This document shows, piece after piece, positions 29,360-42,083 of a DNA stretch of 64,000 nt (position 1 is its first letter; each line of letters starts with the position of its first letter). The stretch comes from Rana temporaria. Taxonomy: Eukaryota > Chordata > Amphibia > Anura > Ranidae. The notes under the pieces are model-generated. The model saw nothing but the letters and a program-made list of their open reading frames with translations, searched no databases and was not told the DNA's origin. The position numbers were made by a program, and so were the translations under genes. The DNA is taken from the NCBI RefSeq assembly GCF_905171775.1, contig NC_053501.1, forward strand, positions 68,685,316 to 68,749,315, written 5' to 3'.

Positions 29360-29830
29360 TTAAAGCGGTAGTTCACCCTCAGTGTCAACATTGTACCATA
29401 AAATCAGGCATTGTAGCGCGAGCTACAGTATGCCTGTCTCGAATTTTTTATCCCCGTACTCAGTGTACTGGTACATTATAGATTCCGACTCCCGCGGGGA
29501 ATGGGCGTGCCTATGGAGAGGGAGGATGATTGACGGCCGGCTCTGGCACGTCACGCTCCCCGAAGACAGCCGGAGTAGGTCTCGGCTCTTCACGGCGCCT
29601 GCGCACAGGCTATGCGCAGGCGCCGTGAAGAGCCAAGCCTATTTCGGCTATTTCCGGAGAAGCGTGACGCGCCAGAGCCGGCCGTTAATCACCTTCCGTC
29701 TGGATTGGAACGCCCATTCCCCGCGGGCAGTCGGAATCGTCTATGTACGATTACACAGTGAGTACGGGGATAAAAAATTCGAGACAGGCATACTGTAGCT
29801 CGCGCTACAATGCCTGATTTTATGCTAGGA
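29360..29830. mobile_element. TTAA foldback MITE, right terminus lost
   Basis: The left end is TTAAAGCGGTAGTTCACCC. CCATAAAATCAGGCATTGTA (29396-29415) pairs with TACAATGCCTGATTTTATG (near 29807-29825), and a central hairpin lies at 29583-29634. The right TIR is replaced by a T-rich stretch. Confidence 0.75.
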
Positions 29831-29936
29831 GAAATTTTTTTTTTTTTTCTTTAACTTACTTAAAAATTTCAAATTTGTAGACCCTTTTCCAAAACAGATT
29901 ACTGATGTTGGATGGGGCGCAACCATGAAGAGATAT

Positions 29937-30639
<703 letters not shown>

Positions 30640-31006
30640 ATGACATACCCCCACTGACACCAACAATGGGGCACTATCACCCCCCCCCGTACTGACACCA
30701 ACAATGGGGCACTATCACCCCCCCTCGTACTAACAACAACAATGGGGCACTTCCACCCCCCGTACTGATACCAACAATGGGGCACTAGCCCCCCCCCCCA
30801 CTGACACCAACAATGGTGCACTAAACTGACACTGGGAAACTGTTCCTCCCACTTACACCAACAACAGGGCACCATTCCTCCCACGGATGCCAATTATTCC
30901 TTACCCAACAGGGCACTATTCTGTACGTTCAGGGCAATTTCTACTCACACTGTCCACAGTCCGGCCCCCTCAAAATCTGAAGAACAGTAAACGTTGAAGA
31001 CCCCTG
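30640..31006 (-). mobile_element. hAT end with 33-34-bp minisatellite
   Basis: The inverse of 30989-31006 reads CAGGGGTCTTCAACGTTT, followed by GGGGGCCGGAC, a hAT-type terminus. Inside, units 'actgacaccaacaatggggc' plus 'actatcacccccc' repeat about 7 times (30650-30895). Confidence 0.6.
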
Positions 31007-31071
31007 AATTATATGATATATCCCCAAAAAATACATTTTTGTGCATTTTTTCAGCACTGTTAAATATAAAT

Positions 31072-31770
31072 AGGTAGATTCACAAAGAGTTAGGCCGGCT
31101 TATCAATAATAAGCCGGCCTAACTCTGAATCTACGCCGGCGTTTGTTTAAGCGTATGCTCAAACAGAGATACGCTTAAACAAAGCTAAGATAGGCCGGCT
31201 TGCGCCGTTCTATCTTAGCTTGCAATGTTTCTGATGGCCGCTAGATGGCGCTTCCATTGCGGCCGGCGTAGATTATGTAAATGAGGGGATACGCCGATTC
31301 ACGAACGTACGCCAGGCCTACGCCGTCTAATTAAGTCGTTTCCGTAAGGGATAGGCCTCCTAAAGTTATTCCACCTATGAAGTGGAATAACAATGTTAAG
31401 TATGGCCGCCGTTCCCGCCGCGAGGTTCGAATTTTTTACGTCGTTTGCGCAAGTCGTCCGCGAATCGGGAGTTACGTCGTTTACGTCCACGTCGAAATCA
31501 ATAGGCCTGTACGGCGTACTTGGTCGCAATGCGCCCTGGGAAATGTAGGCGCCCGGCGCATGCGCAGTGTAAAAAAACAACAAAAAACGTGAGATTAAGC
31601 CTCATTTACATACAACACGCCCCCCTCCAAGCAATTTGAATTAGGCCGCCGTAGATTAGCAGGTAAGTGGTTTGAAAATCACTACTAGCCTAACTAATTT
31701 ACGGCGGTGTAGCCTAAACAGGCTAGGCTAGGCCGCCCTAAAGTTAGGCCAATGTGTGAATCTACCTAAA
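31072..31770. mobile_element. MITE with 'TAGATTCACA' inverted ends
   Basis: Ends are TAGGTAGATTCACAAAGAG and TGTGTGAATCTACCTA. The interior is rich in CGCCG/CGGCG and TTAGGCCGGC inverted blocks. It is related in style to 36933-37640 and 52941-53656; the superfamily is unresolved. Confidence 0.65.
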
Positions 31771-32870
31771 AGATTCTAATGAAATATTCTACTCGCTTTG
31801 TGAAACACATGAACTAAAAAACATTGAAATTCTGAGTTTGAAATGTACTCAAACGCATGCCTTAATGTGCGTTCAAATGCTGAATCAGCGTGTCCTTATT
31901 GTTATATACAAGGAAGAAAACATGATGAATATGGAACTGTAGAAATACCTGAATATAGAAATGTCTTTAAGCATGATATTAATGGTGCAATCACATGCTT
32001 TAGTTCGCTGAAAAGGTACAGATCAATATCTTGTACTGAAAGCATTATCAGAAATCAAAGGACGCACATTACAAGCTGAACCAGAAGAGAACATTATGTA
32101 ATGGGTGAATGCGTTGTACTCCATCCTCTTCTTTAATTGATATAGACATTCCATTTCTTAGTGGTGCCTCGGAGTCTACAGGCCTATAAGAGTGAATACA
32201 GGTACACAGATTATTGAGAAGGGTAAAGCATAACTGAAGCTAAAGGAGAAGGATTACAATACCTGTCAGGTATTTATTGCTGCCTGTGTCCCCATTAGGA
32301 AGCTTCTTCTGCTCTATTTGACCTGGTGGCCGTTCTCACTGAAAGTGGAAGAATATCACCAATTTAAAATATTGTCACCAGAACAAGAATAGAGGGGAAA
32401 TCTTCCAATGAGGACACTAGCTTTGGTGACCCTGGTAACAACCAGGGATGATTTTCCTCACTTTTAAGGGATTTCCTCTCAATTCCTGCGCTTATGGGAC
32501 AGGGAGTGAAGAGAAATCTCCCCAACTGAACACAGATGGCAAAAAAAGCCAGGAGTTATAATTCTCCCTGAAGGCTGGCCTTCAACTCTAAGGGTCACTC
32601 TTCCTATTATAAACTTTTCACTCAGGCCTGTGAATGACCATCCTATGAAAATTCCCATGCTAAAAACTTCCTGCTAAGGTTCTCATACCTCCTACTGACA
32701 TAAGGAATGGCAACTCCGTTGCCGGAATGGCAGAGCTACAAGAAGCCAACTGGTGATTTGCTCTACCCGCAACTACCCAGAGCTGAAAAGGTGGGCTGAT
32801 CTGTTCAGAGGGCTTTATGAAAAACGTAATGATAACAAAGAAACAATTCTTGGGCTTTTTTTTTAACGAA
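31771..32870. other. Unassigned DNA
   Basis: An open frame at 31843-32079 has no recognised domain and no splice or promoter context. Nothing else is seen. Confidence 0.3.
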
Positions 32871-32872
32871 TA

Positions 32873-33130
32873 CTTAAAGTGCTCGTAAACCCTATTTATT
32901 TGCTTTAAATAAACATGTCATACCAACCCGTTCTGTGCAATGGTTTTCCACAGAGCAGCCCAGATCCTCCTCTTCATGGGTCTTCTGCCAGCGCTCCTGG
33001 CCCCTCCCCCCCACTTGCTATGGGAGCACTTGTGTGACTAAAAGGGAGATGCTTGTAAACACTATGTGTCTACACAGTCAACGCGCTGCTTGATAATTAC
33101 AAATAAGCAGCCAACACCACAAAAATAGAT
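32873..33130. mobile_element. TTAA MITE, left part (T2-like)
   Basis: It starts TTAAAGTGCTCGTAAACCC and continues into the same kind of interior as 14815 and 44692. The right end is missing. Confidence 0.45.
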
Positions 33131-33671
33131 CAATTTTGTAAGTAATAGTAAAGAAAAAAAGTAAAGTGTGGCGCTAAAAATACAAAAAACCCAATGAATG
33201 AGTTCATGAATAAATGGCAGCTTCAATCAATCAGATAAACTAAAGTCCATAATATAATCCATCCAGTGAAGGGAGAGGAAAACCAATGAATAATAGATGA
33301 TCCGTCATAAAAGAAATGAATATAGTTCAGCTTACCAGATGTTGAGACCTAATTAAGTGTACACTTATCAGGTCATAGAGGCTTAAAGGAATACCAAGGG
33401 TCTGCGTGTCATCCAATGATGGAAAGACCGTTTGTTTCGTGGGAAATCCTTGCTAGCGTCTTCTTATTAGAGCCAATTGAATGGTGCTAGTAGAAGTTCT
33501 CACCGATTGTCGATATACGACAGAAATTGGTACCAGGGGAAAAAATTAAGTACACATAGCGTGATAATGTATAAAATACTGATATTTAATAAAAGAGAAA
33601 CGTTTTACACTCACATTTGAACAGAGTTAAAACAAGCGCTTCACATGTAACTGGCAGTAGGGTCAGTGTCT

Positions 33672-33718
33672 TCTTCCGACGCGTTTCATTCAATAGAACA
33701 TCGTCCTGGGGCACTGAC
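33672..33718 (-). ncRNA. Degenerate hammerhead-like motif in PLE
   Basis: The reverse strand reads CCCCAGGACGATG, an AT-rich loop, then AATGAAACGCGTCGG. GAAA and the stem III/cleavage block CGCGTC are kept, but the CUGANGA strand is altered. Confidence 0.35.
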
Positions 33719-34471
33719 CGACTGCCTACTAATACCAAATATATAGGTAAAGATGTCCCCTACCTTAATTGTTGCTTCCGATATGGGGACACACCGCACA
33801 ACACAGAGCTCGGTCATTACTTCTGGGTTCTGCCAATATGGAGTCCTCAGCGTGCGTTCCAAACCTCACTATGAAACCGAGGCTGGACAGCAACGTGATA
33901 GGACGTGCGCTGCGTGCGTCGCATACATTACGACGGAGAAGTCATATATTGGAACGCAGCGCTGAAAGGCATGCGTTCAATAAGATAAGACGAAAACATC
34001 ACGAATAGGGAAGCAACGCTAAGGGAACGACTATAGTACGCAACGTCAAAATTAAGACGTACGACGCTGTTAATGCCAGAAAAGCTCTGAAACAGCCAAG
34101 GATGGGGACATCTAGCGGAAAAAACTAAAATTACACCTTGTATCAACAATGCACGCAAAATAATTTTAAAAGGTGAACCAATCATAAAAAAAGCTCAGCC
34201 AGTGTTTACATAAAAATGATTAGATATAAACAATAAATTAATAGCATGATTAACGATAATTGTAACAATCAAGGAGACCCATAATATGTTACAAACATCC
34301 AAAAATAAATTAAATATGCGTCAAATCCCAATAGCCTAGAGTTATATAAATTTCAATCAATATATATAAAATATATCAAAGTTCATGGAGACCTAGGTAA
34401 TACCTCATGGAAACTGTTGCAACAAAGCAATTGAGATAACAATTAAAAGAATAATTGTACAACCTAAAACA

Positions 34472-34877
34472 TTAGATAAAATAACTAAGATCGATTAATA
34501 AAAGCGTTAATGTCCCATTCAACATTAAGTCCGTGAGGCGTATATGTTTGCAATTCATATATCCAATATCTCTCGAGTCTGGATACTCCTCTGGTTTCAG
34601 CTTCCCCTCCCTCCAAGGAGCCAAAAACTTGTCTATGATTAAAAACTGAGTACCAGTAGGATCTCGACTGTGACATTGTCTATAATGGCGTGGTACGGTA
34701 TGCTTTGTATCTCCCCAATAATCTTGGTAACATGTTTGCCTACCCGTACGGAAAAGGATCTGATAGTACGACCTACATATTGCTTCCCGCATGGGCAGGT
34801 GATGAAATACACAATGTGTGTGGTTGCACATGTGCAAAAAGACTTGATGGGGTAAACTTTGTGTGACTCCCAAGCCA
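34472..34877 (-). pseudogene. PLE GIY-YIG endonuclease, frameshifted
   Basis: The first frame (34877 down to about 34685) encodes HIVYFITCPCGKQYVGRT (34818-34765), which corresponds to the GIY...YIG core (IVY...YVG) with the PLE-typical CPCG insertion, then VRVGKHVTKI. A second frame continues with YRQCHSRDPTGTQFLIIDKF and WREGKLKPEEYP. A third gives RYWIYELQTYTPHGLNVEWD, ending at 34485. At least two frameshifts separate these blocks, so the gene is dead. The order and wording match the C-terminus of PLE proteins, where this nuclease nicks the target. The 5' side meets the 28-bp tandem array directly. Confidence 0.8.
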
Positions 34878-34879
34878 GC

Positions 34880-35046
34880 AGTTTGTGTCCACAGACCCAC
34901 AGAGCGCAGTTTGTGTCCACAGACCCACAGAGCGCAGTTTGTGTCCACAGACCCACAGAGCGCAGTTTGTGTCCACAGAGCGCAGTTTGTGTCCACAGAC
35001 CCACAGAGCGCAGTTTGTGTCCACAGACCCACAGAGCGCAGTTTGG
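34880..35046. repeat. 28-bp minisatellite, about 6 copies
   Basis: The unit is GTTTGTGTCCACAGACCCAC followed by AGAGCGCA. One unit is shortened by 8 bp (near 34965-34985). Confidence 0.95.
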
Positions 35047-36225
35047 CCCCACTTCTTTGTCACTGGCTGTGGTTGACAGCAGTGGCTAATGTCTCTGAGC
35101 CAATATGGAGGGAAAGAGCAGAGAGCCGCTGCACATCGGTGTATCCTGATCAATTTCAGATAAGTATGGGGGGTAGGGGAGCCACAGTCTGAAGGAAATC
35201 AGTATATACAGTATAACAGAGTGGGCTGCATATATCCTGTGCCTGTGGTGGTTGTTGCAACATATCACACTGACCTGCCATCAGTACAAAGTGTGCTTCA
35301 ACAATTGTGAAACATGTCATACCTTTTCACAGCTTCATATACATGTATGCACATGATAGGGTTACTAAACACCATAAATAGGCTTTGAATCAAGATAACA
35401 GCCAAGCCATGTGTAAGCCACTTCCTTTTCTTTCTAGCAACTGCATGGTTAACCAACGCCCACACATTTCCAGCCACTTCCCTTTTCCAATTTTCCTTTT
35501 CCAGCCTCTCTATAGAGGCCAGTCAATTATTCTGTAACAGTGTCTGTGCTAATCATTCATAGTTTAAATGAAAGCTTGGGGAAGGCAGGTAATCCAAAGT
35601 TTCTCTTGGTCTCAAACACAATGCTTCATGGGAAGGAAGTGCCGGGGGAAGTCTGTTACACTTGCAATCCATTTAGCTGTAAACACAAAGATGGAAAATA
35701 AATTATTAAACTGGCACGCAAAATGAAACTTGGAATAAAACACAACTCCAGGGCTGCTCAACACCATTCTCCTATATGAGGCGTAATTAAAAAAGATCCA
35801 TTGTCCAGAGCTTTCCCAACAAGACCGTATCATTTATTCACTGTATGTGACTACCATTTGGCAGGAAAAAATACACTTCTACTTGTACGTGTACTTGTTA
35901 CTCATGTATGTTACCTGAGAGTGCTGCTGGCATGTTGGCAGATCATTGTTATGATATAGAGTGCTGCATGATGGTGTAGCCATGTCACCAAAGAAAGTGG
36001 TAACATGGCAAGAGACTTCTGTACTAGACAGATTTTCAGATCGTCATCGAGACTGGCATCTTGGCAGCACATTTCATACAACTGAGTACCTACACTACCT
36101 ACACTAGACCCCAAGACACCACATCACATTGAAGTGTCAATTCAGAAATAACATTTGATCATATATCTGTAACCTTCTGATAACCCCACAATCTGAAACG
36201 CCACCTTATATAATATAATTATATG
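35047..36225. other. Unassigned DNA
   Basis: Low-copy-looking sequence; no coding signal, repeat terminus or RNA gene recognised. Confidence 0.3.
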
Positions 36226-36930
36226 GCTAGATGGGAGCAGATTCTACAGTAGGTAAAGAAATCTCACTAGAAGAATAGAATGCGGTATGGAGGGCTGCTC
36301 ACCACACTTCCATTTGCACGGTTTATAAGGAAATCCAATACAAAATCCTATATCATTGGTACTAGGGTTGTCCCGATACCACTTTTTTAAGACCGAGTAC
36401 AAGTACCGATACTTTTTTTTTCAAGTACTCGCCGGGATACACGGCGGGAATACACGGCGGGATACACGCCGGAATACACTATACAGCGGTGATCGGTGCC
36501 TGTAACTTCCCCATGCACTGATCACCGCTGACAGTACCGGGTGAAGCATCGGGAGCATTTGCCCGAGTACAAGTACTCGGGCAAATGCTTGGTATCGGTA
36601 TCGGGACAACCCTAATTGGTACCAAACCCCTGACGTCTTACACACTAATAATATGAACACACCAGACCACTGCTGGTGGTGCCGTAATCACCAATGACCC
36701 TCTAACACATGTTTTGGTTGTGTCCTAAGATTAAGCCAATTTGGCAAGAAGTAAATTCTCTCTTACAAAGCAAAACTCTGCTTGACCCATCCATATACTT
36801 GCTGGGTCTTCCCCCAATCTACAGCGTTTAAAGAGAATAGACCGTTCCGCTTGCATATATTTACTGCTGCTAGGTATTTGATTCCCTCTGGACATATGGC
36901 CGACATACCCAATCTATATTCTTACATTTG
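36226..36930 (+). pseudogene. L1/Tx1-type LINE ORF2 C-terminal fragment, split by a hAT MITE
   Basis: Reading 36310-36362 gives KEIQYKILYHWYQ-like sequence. After the inserted hAT MITE (36363-36614) the frame continues with TPDVLHTNNMNTPDHCWWCR. It then continues, with shifts or stops, through CFGCVLRLSQFGKK, LCLTHPYTCWVFPQSTAF, and RLHIFTAARYLIPS. This is the L1 ORF2 C-terminal pattern: 'KI.YRWY.TP..L', a Cys-rich WWC knuckle, then 'L...ILTAARYLI' (family knowledge). It is a dead fragment, cut on the right by the MITE at 36933. Confidence 0.7.
36363..36614. mobile_element. hAT MITE nested in L1
   Basis: Ends TAGGGTTGTCCCGATACC and GGTATCGGGACAACCCTA are perfect inverses over 18 bp or close to it. 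The 8-bp duplication ATTGGTAC lies at 36355-36362 and 36615-36622. Confidence 0.95.
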
Positions 36931-36932
36931 TA

Positions 36933-37640
36933 GGCCCGGATTCAGAAAGGACTTACGACGGCGTATCTGGAGATACGCCGTCTTAAGTCCAAATGAGCGC
37001 CGTCGTATCTATGTGCTGATTCATATAGGCAGTTACGCCTGAATTTGGCCAAGATACGACCAACGTAAGTCTCTTACGCCGTCGTATCTTGGGTGCATAT
37101 TTACGCTGGCCGCTAGGGGCGCTTCCGTAGATTTACGCGTCGAACATGCAAATGACCTAGATACGCCGATTCAGAAAAGTACTTGCGCCCGTCGGATTTA
37201 GCTACGCCGTTTACGTAAGGCGTTGGTCCGGCGTAACCTTTCCCCTCATAAAGCAGGGGTAAGTCATGTTAAGGTATAAACGTCGGAACAGCGTCGTATT
37301 TTACGTCGTTTGCGTAAGTCGTAAGTGAATGGGGCTGGGCGTATGTTACGTTCACGTCGACAAAGCATTGAGCCGACGTATCTTAGGGAGTATTCGCGAC
37401 GTTCGATCGGCCATGCATTTACATGGGGTCACGATTCATTACAATACAACACACCCACTGCCTTGCTACTTTGAATTACGCGGGCTTACGCTGGCCCATT
37501 TACGATACGCCGACGTAACTTTGGGAGCAAGTGCTTTCTGAATACAGTACTTGCCTCTCAATGTTACGTTGGCGTAGCGCATTGGAGATGCGTTACGCCC
37601 GCTCAAAGATACGACAATGTATCTGAATCTCGGCTGAGAT
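36933..37640. mobile_element. MITE with 'GGATTCAGA' inverted ends
   Basis: Ends are GGCCCGGATTCAGAAAG and GTATCTGAATCTC. Dense TACGCCG/CGGCGTA inverted blocks lie inside. Style as at 31072 and 52941. Confidence 0.6.
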
Positions 37641-37852
37641 GTCAAACCTATGGAAGCGCCCACATCAATAACACTCTTTGCCTCTTTGTAGAATAAATAT
37701 GGAATTTTATTGTGTGTGTGTGTGTGTGTATGTAAAATATAAGAAAGATTAATGTCATTCTATTCAAAAACCAACAATGTCCCATACAGACCCAAAACTT
37801 GTACCAGAGGAAGAAAAATGTCAGCTTTCCTCATGGCAGGCATGGCCTAGAC
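37641..37852. other. Unassigned DNA with (GT)n at 37712-37728
   Basis: A short GT tract; otherwise nothing recognised. Confidence 0.4.
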
Positions 37853-38833
37853 CTGTGTTTTGCAACCTTTTTTCAGTTGAGGCACACATTATAATTATAG
37901 ACAATCTCAAGGCACCCTTTAAAATGATGGACAGACTCGAGACACCCAATTCTAAAATGTAAAAAAACTATTTATAATAGCTTTCATATAATGCAATATC
38001 CATATGTAGGGCACCAAACGCTAGAGGTGATTTATTTTTCCAAAGCCAATACACTTTTGCACACTGGTACTGACTAGTATTCCAATGTTTCTCTTCTCCC
38101 TCAATTTCTCCCTATCAGTCAGCTAATGTCACTGCAGTGCTGAGGGAGAGGGACACAGAAAGGTCAAACAAGAATGCAATGGAGGTAACAGACATCATCC
38201 TTATTAAAGCAGATCTCCACTCTAAAGTGGAGTCCCGCTGATCGGCACCCTCCCCCCCTCCGGTGTCACATTTGACACCTTTCAGGGGGGAGGGGGGTGC
38301 AGATACCTGTCTACAGACAGGTATCTGCACCCACTTCCGGCCCTACGATGCGGGAAAAAGACGGGTTTTTCCCTTGCTTCCCGTCCGTCCCCCGTTGTAT
38401 GCTGGGAACACTCGGCTCCCAGCACACAGCGGGAGCCAATCGGCGGGCGCAGCGCGACTCGCGCATGCGCCGTAGGGAACCGGGCAGTGAAGCCGGAGCG
38501 CTTCACTTCCTGGTTCCCTCACCATGGATGGAGGGGGGAGCAGCAGGGTGACGAGCGATCGGCTCGTCATCTGCTGCGATCGGCGCTGGACTCCAGGACA
38601 GGTAAGTGTCCTTATATTAAAAGTCAGCAGCTGCAGTATTTGTAGCTGCTGGCTTTTAATATATTTTTTTAGTGGCACATCCGCTTTAACTGATGCCATT
38701 GGTTGTTGGGATGCCAGTGTCTAGAAAGGCTTTGTGTAACTAAAAGGCAGGCTTGATCCACCTGCTGGCTTGTATACAATTTTTGATCAATTTTTAGGCA
38801 CTTTGCCCAGGGCACCCTGGTTGCAATAGGCTG
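37853..38833. mobile_element. hAT element split by a TTAA MITE
   Basis: The 8-bp duplication GCCTAGAC lies at 37845-37852 and 38834-38841. Ends are CTGTGTTTTGCAACC and GGTTGCAATAGGCTG. About 495 bp of element remains after removing the nested MITE 38204-38689. Confidence 0.9.
38204..38689. mobile_element. TTAA MITE nested in hAT (T2-like)
   Basis: Ends are TTAAAGCAGATCTCCAC and GTGGCACATCCGCTTTAA. The hairpin AGATACCTGTCTACAGACAG/GTATCT lies near 38300-38325. Confidence 0.8.
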
Positions 38834-38841
38834 GCCTAGAC

Positions 38842-39113
38842 TAAGGTACAGTGCACACTTGGCCCGTTATGTATTTTAGCGGTCTCCTCTCAAGATGAAA
38901 AGTAATGTTTTTAGAATAAATAAAAATGAGAATGACCGTCAACTTGCAGTTGCCTCTACTTGGAGATGTGAGCTCAGTTCTGTTTCCACTCAAGTTCAGC
39001 TGTCTTCAAAGAAATGGCCTCAAGGGATCAGACTTCTGTATTATCATTGAACTGTGACAGTAAACCTGCCATTTTGACAAACTGTACTACCAGACCTCTT
39101 ATACAGTAAATTC
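38842..39113. other. Unassigned DNA
   Basis: No gene seen. Confidence 0.3.
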
Positions 39114-39588
39114 TTAAAGCGGAGTTCCAGCCTTTTACTGTTTATTAAAAGCCGGAAGCTACAAAATGTGTAGCTGCCAACTTTTAATAAACACCTACCT
39201 GCTCCACGGTCCAGCGATGTGGCCGCCCAGAGCGACACTCCTCTCCCCCCATCTCCGCCTGCGCCTCCATTCATAGTGTGGGCACCTGGTCGTGACAGCA
39301 TTCGACTTCACGGCCGGGCACTCACTGCGCATGTGCGAGTCACGCTGCGCTCTGAGTGGACAGGCGATCTCCTGGGACCTGTCACGTGTCCCAGGAGATC
39401 ACATAAAGGGAGGGGCGACTAAGGCGGGAGGAGGAGTCACCTAGACGGTCCCTGGGTGAAAGTAGGAAGTGAGACAGGAAGTCCCACTCCTACCGAAGCC
39501 CCCCCCCCCCCCAAAAAAAAAAATTACATGCCAAATGTGGCATGTAAGGGGGCGAGGAGCGCTTGAAGCGGGTGGAACTCCGCTTTAA
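39114..39588. mobile_element. TTAA MITE (T2-like)
   Basis: Ends are TTAAAGCGGAGTTCCAG and GGTGGAACTCCGCTTTAA. The interior includes AAAGCCGGAAGCTACAAA, and C- and A-runs at 39499-39524. Confidence 0.85.
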
Positions 39589-40606
39589 TATCGATAATAG
39601 GGATTTTTTGTATCCTGTAGTTGGTTTACTTAGCTTGAACTAATGGAGCTTAAAGACACTGGAGAATGTTAACCCAATCCAGTAGGTTATAGTCTGATTG
39701 GAGAACATTCAAACGTTTGTAGCCCCTCCATGATCCAGCCAGAACATTCCCCAGTTGAGTTTGCATGCGGATAATGTGATCAGCCTGGATAGACTTTCCA
39801 AGCATTTTACTATTACCTTCTGGACAGGTGGATGTCCGTAGCAACATCCCTCCCACCCTAATATACAGAATATTTTCTTTTACAAAGGTTTTTATTAACA
39901 GAACACAAGAAAAGAAAAACTTGGAGTCAACGTACCATAACCATCATCCAGAGTGCATAGCATAATTCAAAAGTTAGCTATGGAATACATTGAGATAAAT
40001 GACTGTTACAATGAGGAAGAAAAATAAGATATGTAGTCCAATCCCTAGGATATGTGCGATGTTCAAGTGTTTCTAACAGAACATGGTTATCAGCAGTAAC
40101 AAAAAACAAAAGAAGAACGAGGGAGGCCGGACCTCAGAGGCCATAGGGAACACCTACGATCTACAGTGCGCTCCCGCTCATTCAATCGGAGGAATGGCAG
40201 TTAGCTGAGGTATACAGGAGTATATAGGTTGAAGAATATCTCCTGAGCTAAGACATTCATGCATGACTGGCCACCATCCAATATCTTATGAGAATAGAGT
40301 TCCCTTCCTAAAGATCTATTTCCACCTCTTGGATGAGCTGAAGTTGTCAGTTTTGTTGATTTGTTGAATATTTAGGTGTGGATGTGGAGAGTAAACTTTA
40401 TTAGCTAGGGGACCATTTATCAAACTCTCTTTGGCTGACCGATTAATGAACTAGGAATTTTGGGCGTGTGTACTGTAGACGGTAAAGGGGGGTGTTTTTA
40501 CTTATAGACAGATGCAAGCATTCAAAAACATTTGCTGCTTCAGCTCAGAATGACTCACCTGATCATTTATAACTGCTGGTGAAAGAGATGCCTGAAGAAT
40601 GCCCAG
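39589..40606. other. Unassigned DNA
   Basis: No gene or repeat boundary recognised. Confidence 0.3.
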
Positions 40607-40892
40607 GCTGAATCCAGAGGTGTATTTAGGTTTTGTGCTGCCCTAGGCCTGACTAAACTCATGCACCCCCTAATTTAAATATGACCTACCCTTCCTGTCA
40701 AGGACACACCCCTTCCTATGTAAGACCCGCCCTGTTGTCTGTAAACCACACCCCTTCCTATTTAGGCTCCACCTTTTCCTCTCTGAATTAGCACACACAA
40801 TCACACACCATTTACTCCTTCCTTTCATCAATCACTCCATAATGAAACTGACATGATGATGTTTTTAATAACTTGGATAACTTTAACTGCGG

Positions 40893-41535
40893 ACATACTG
40901 CACAAGATTACCAGAGACTGCGGACATACTGCATTAAATTACCAGAGACTGCGGACATACTGCACAAAATTACCAGAGACTGCGGACATACTGCACAAGA
41001 TTACCAGATACTGCAGACATACTGCACGAGATTACCAGATACTGCGGACATACTGCATTAGATTACCAGATGATACTGCGGACATACTGCATTAGATTAC
41101 CAGATGATACTGCAGACATACTGCATTAGATTACCAGAGACTGCGGACATACTGCATTAGATTACCAGAGACTGCGGACATACTGCATTAGATTACCAGA
41201 GGCTGCGGACATACTGCATTCGATTACCAGAGACTGCGGACATACTGCATTCGATTACCAGAGACTGCGGACATACTGCACGAGATTACCAGAGACTGCA
41301 TTAGATTACCAGATACTGCGGACATACTGCATTAGATTACCAGATACTGCGGACATACTGCATTAGATTACCAGATACTGCGGACATACTGCATTAGATT
41401 ACCAGAGACTGCGGATATACTGCATTAGATTACCAGATACTGCGGACATGCTGCATTCGATTACCAGATGATACTGCGGACATATTGCACGAGATTACCA
41501 GAGACTGTGACTTACTGCATGAAATTACCAGATAA
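40893..41535. repeat. 31-bp minisatellite, about 20 copies
   Basis: The unit is GATTACCAGAGACTGCGGAC followed by ATACTGCATTA. Variants carry a 3-bp 'gat' insertion (CAGATGATACTGC) and ACAAG/TTCG changes. Confidence 0.95.
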
Positions 41536-41548
41536 TTTAGATAACAAG

Positions 41549-42083
41549 TGTGACGGTATCGGTATGATATCCCCGTCAACGTTCCCTTCTTCCCATAACG
41601 AAAATCACCCCAATATTCCACGAGGAGGGATATCCCTGGAATCGCCCAGAAAGCCACACATGAGACCAGCTTACTGCTTGAACAACACAGACTTTAATGT
41701 TATCACACACACAGCTTATATGTCATTTCCAAAACTGTTACAATGACAAATCTCCGCCCCCCTCACACTGGGGCTTCCATACAGATGACTAGGTAGACAC
41801 GACGGGGCCGATGCTGAAACACATTTTCTTTAGACAATGACATCAATGACGCTGAGCACTAGCTGTACTGAATACATCAACCAGACCGCTCGACCCCGCA
41901 TATAGAGAGATAATTACCACAATGAAGCAATCAGAATAATTAACACAAGCCACTTAAACCCAGCTCTCCTTCACACAACACAATAGATCAATTAACCTTT
42001 AGAAATAGTGAGGGGACATTAGCACATCAATAACCTGGCTAGCAGGGAGCAGTAAACTGAGACATATAGGCAAATGTATCACA
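41549..42083. mobile_element. Solo LTR
   Basis: TGTGACGG...ATCACA gives TG...CA termini, with the 5-bp duplication ACAAG on both sides (41544-41548, 42084-42088), 535 bp. An ATTAAA on the reverse strand near 41697 suggests a minus orientation. No internal retroviral genes are present. Confidence 0.75.

Larger units (their letters stand above)
33135..34877 (-). mobile_element. Penelope-like element 3' fragment (GIY-YIG and pLTR)
   Basis: The reverse strand carries the PLE endonuclease remnant (34877-34472), then about 1.3 kb of non-coding 3' sequence. That sequence includes a hammerhead-like block (33716-33672) and a tail ending near 33135. RT is absent: the 5' side stops at a minisatellite. 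Confidence 0.75.

Noticed and set aside
28654..29391. Repetitive frames of 128-245 codons on both strands
   Set aside because: The 30-bp minisatellite is a multiple of 3 and stop-free; there is no start context or domain.
31843..32079. 78-codon frame with a CPYC motif
   Set aside because: A single CxxC and no other support; flanks show no exon signals.
34880..35046. Regular repeats considered as a CRISPR-like array
   Set aside because: Units are directly adjacent with no unique spacers, in a vertebrate genome; a plain minisatellite.
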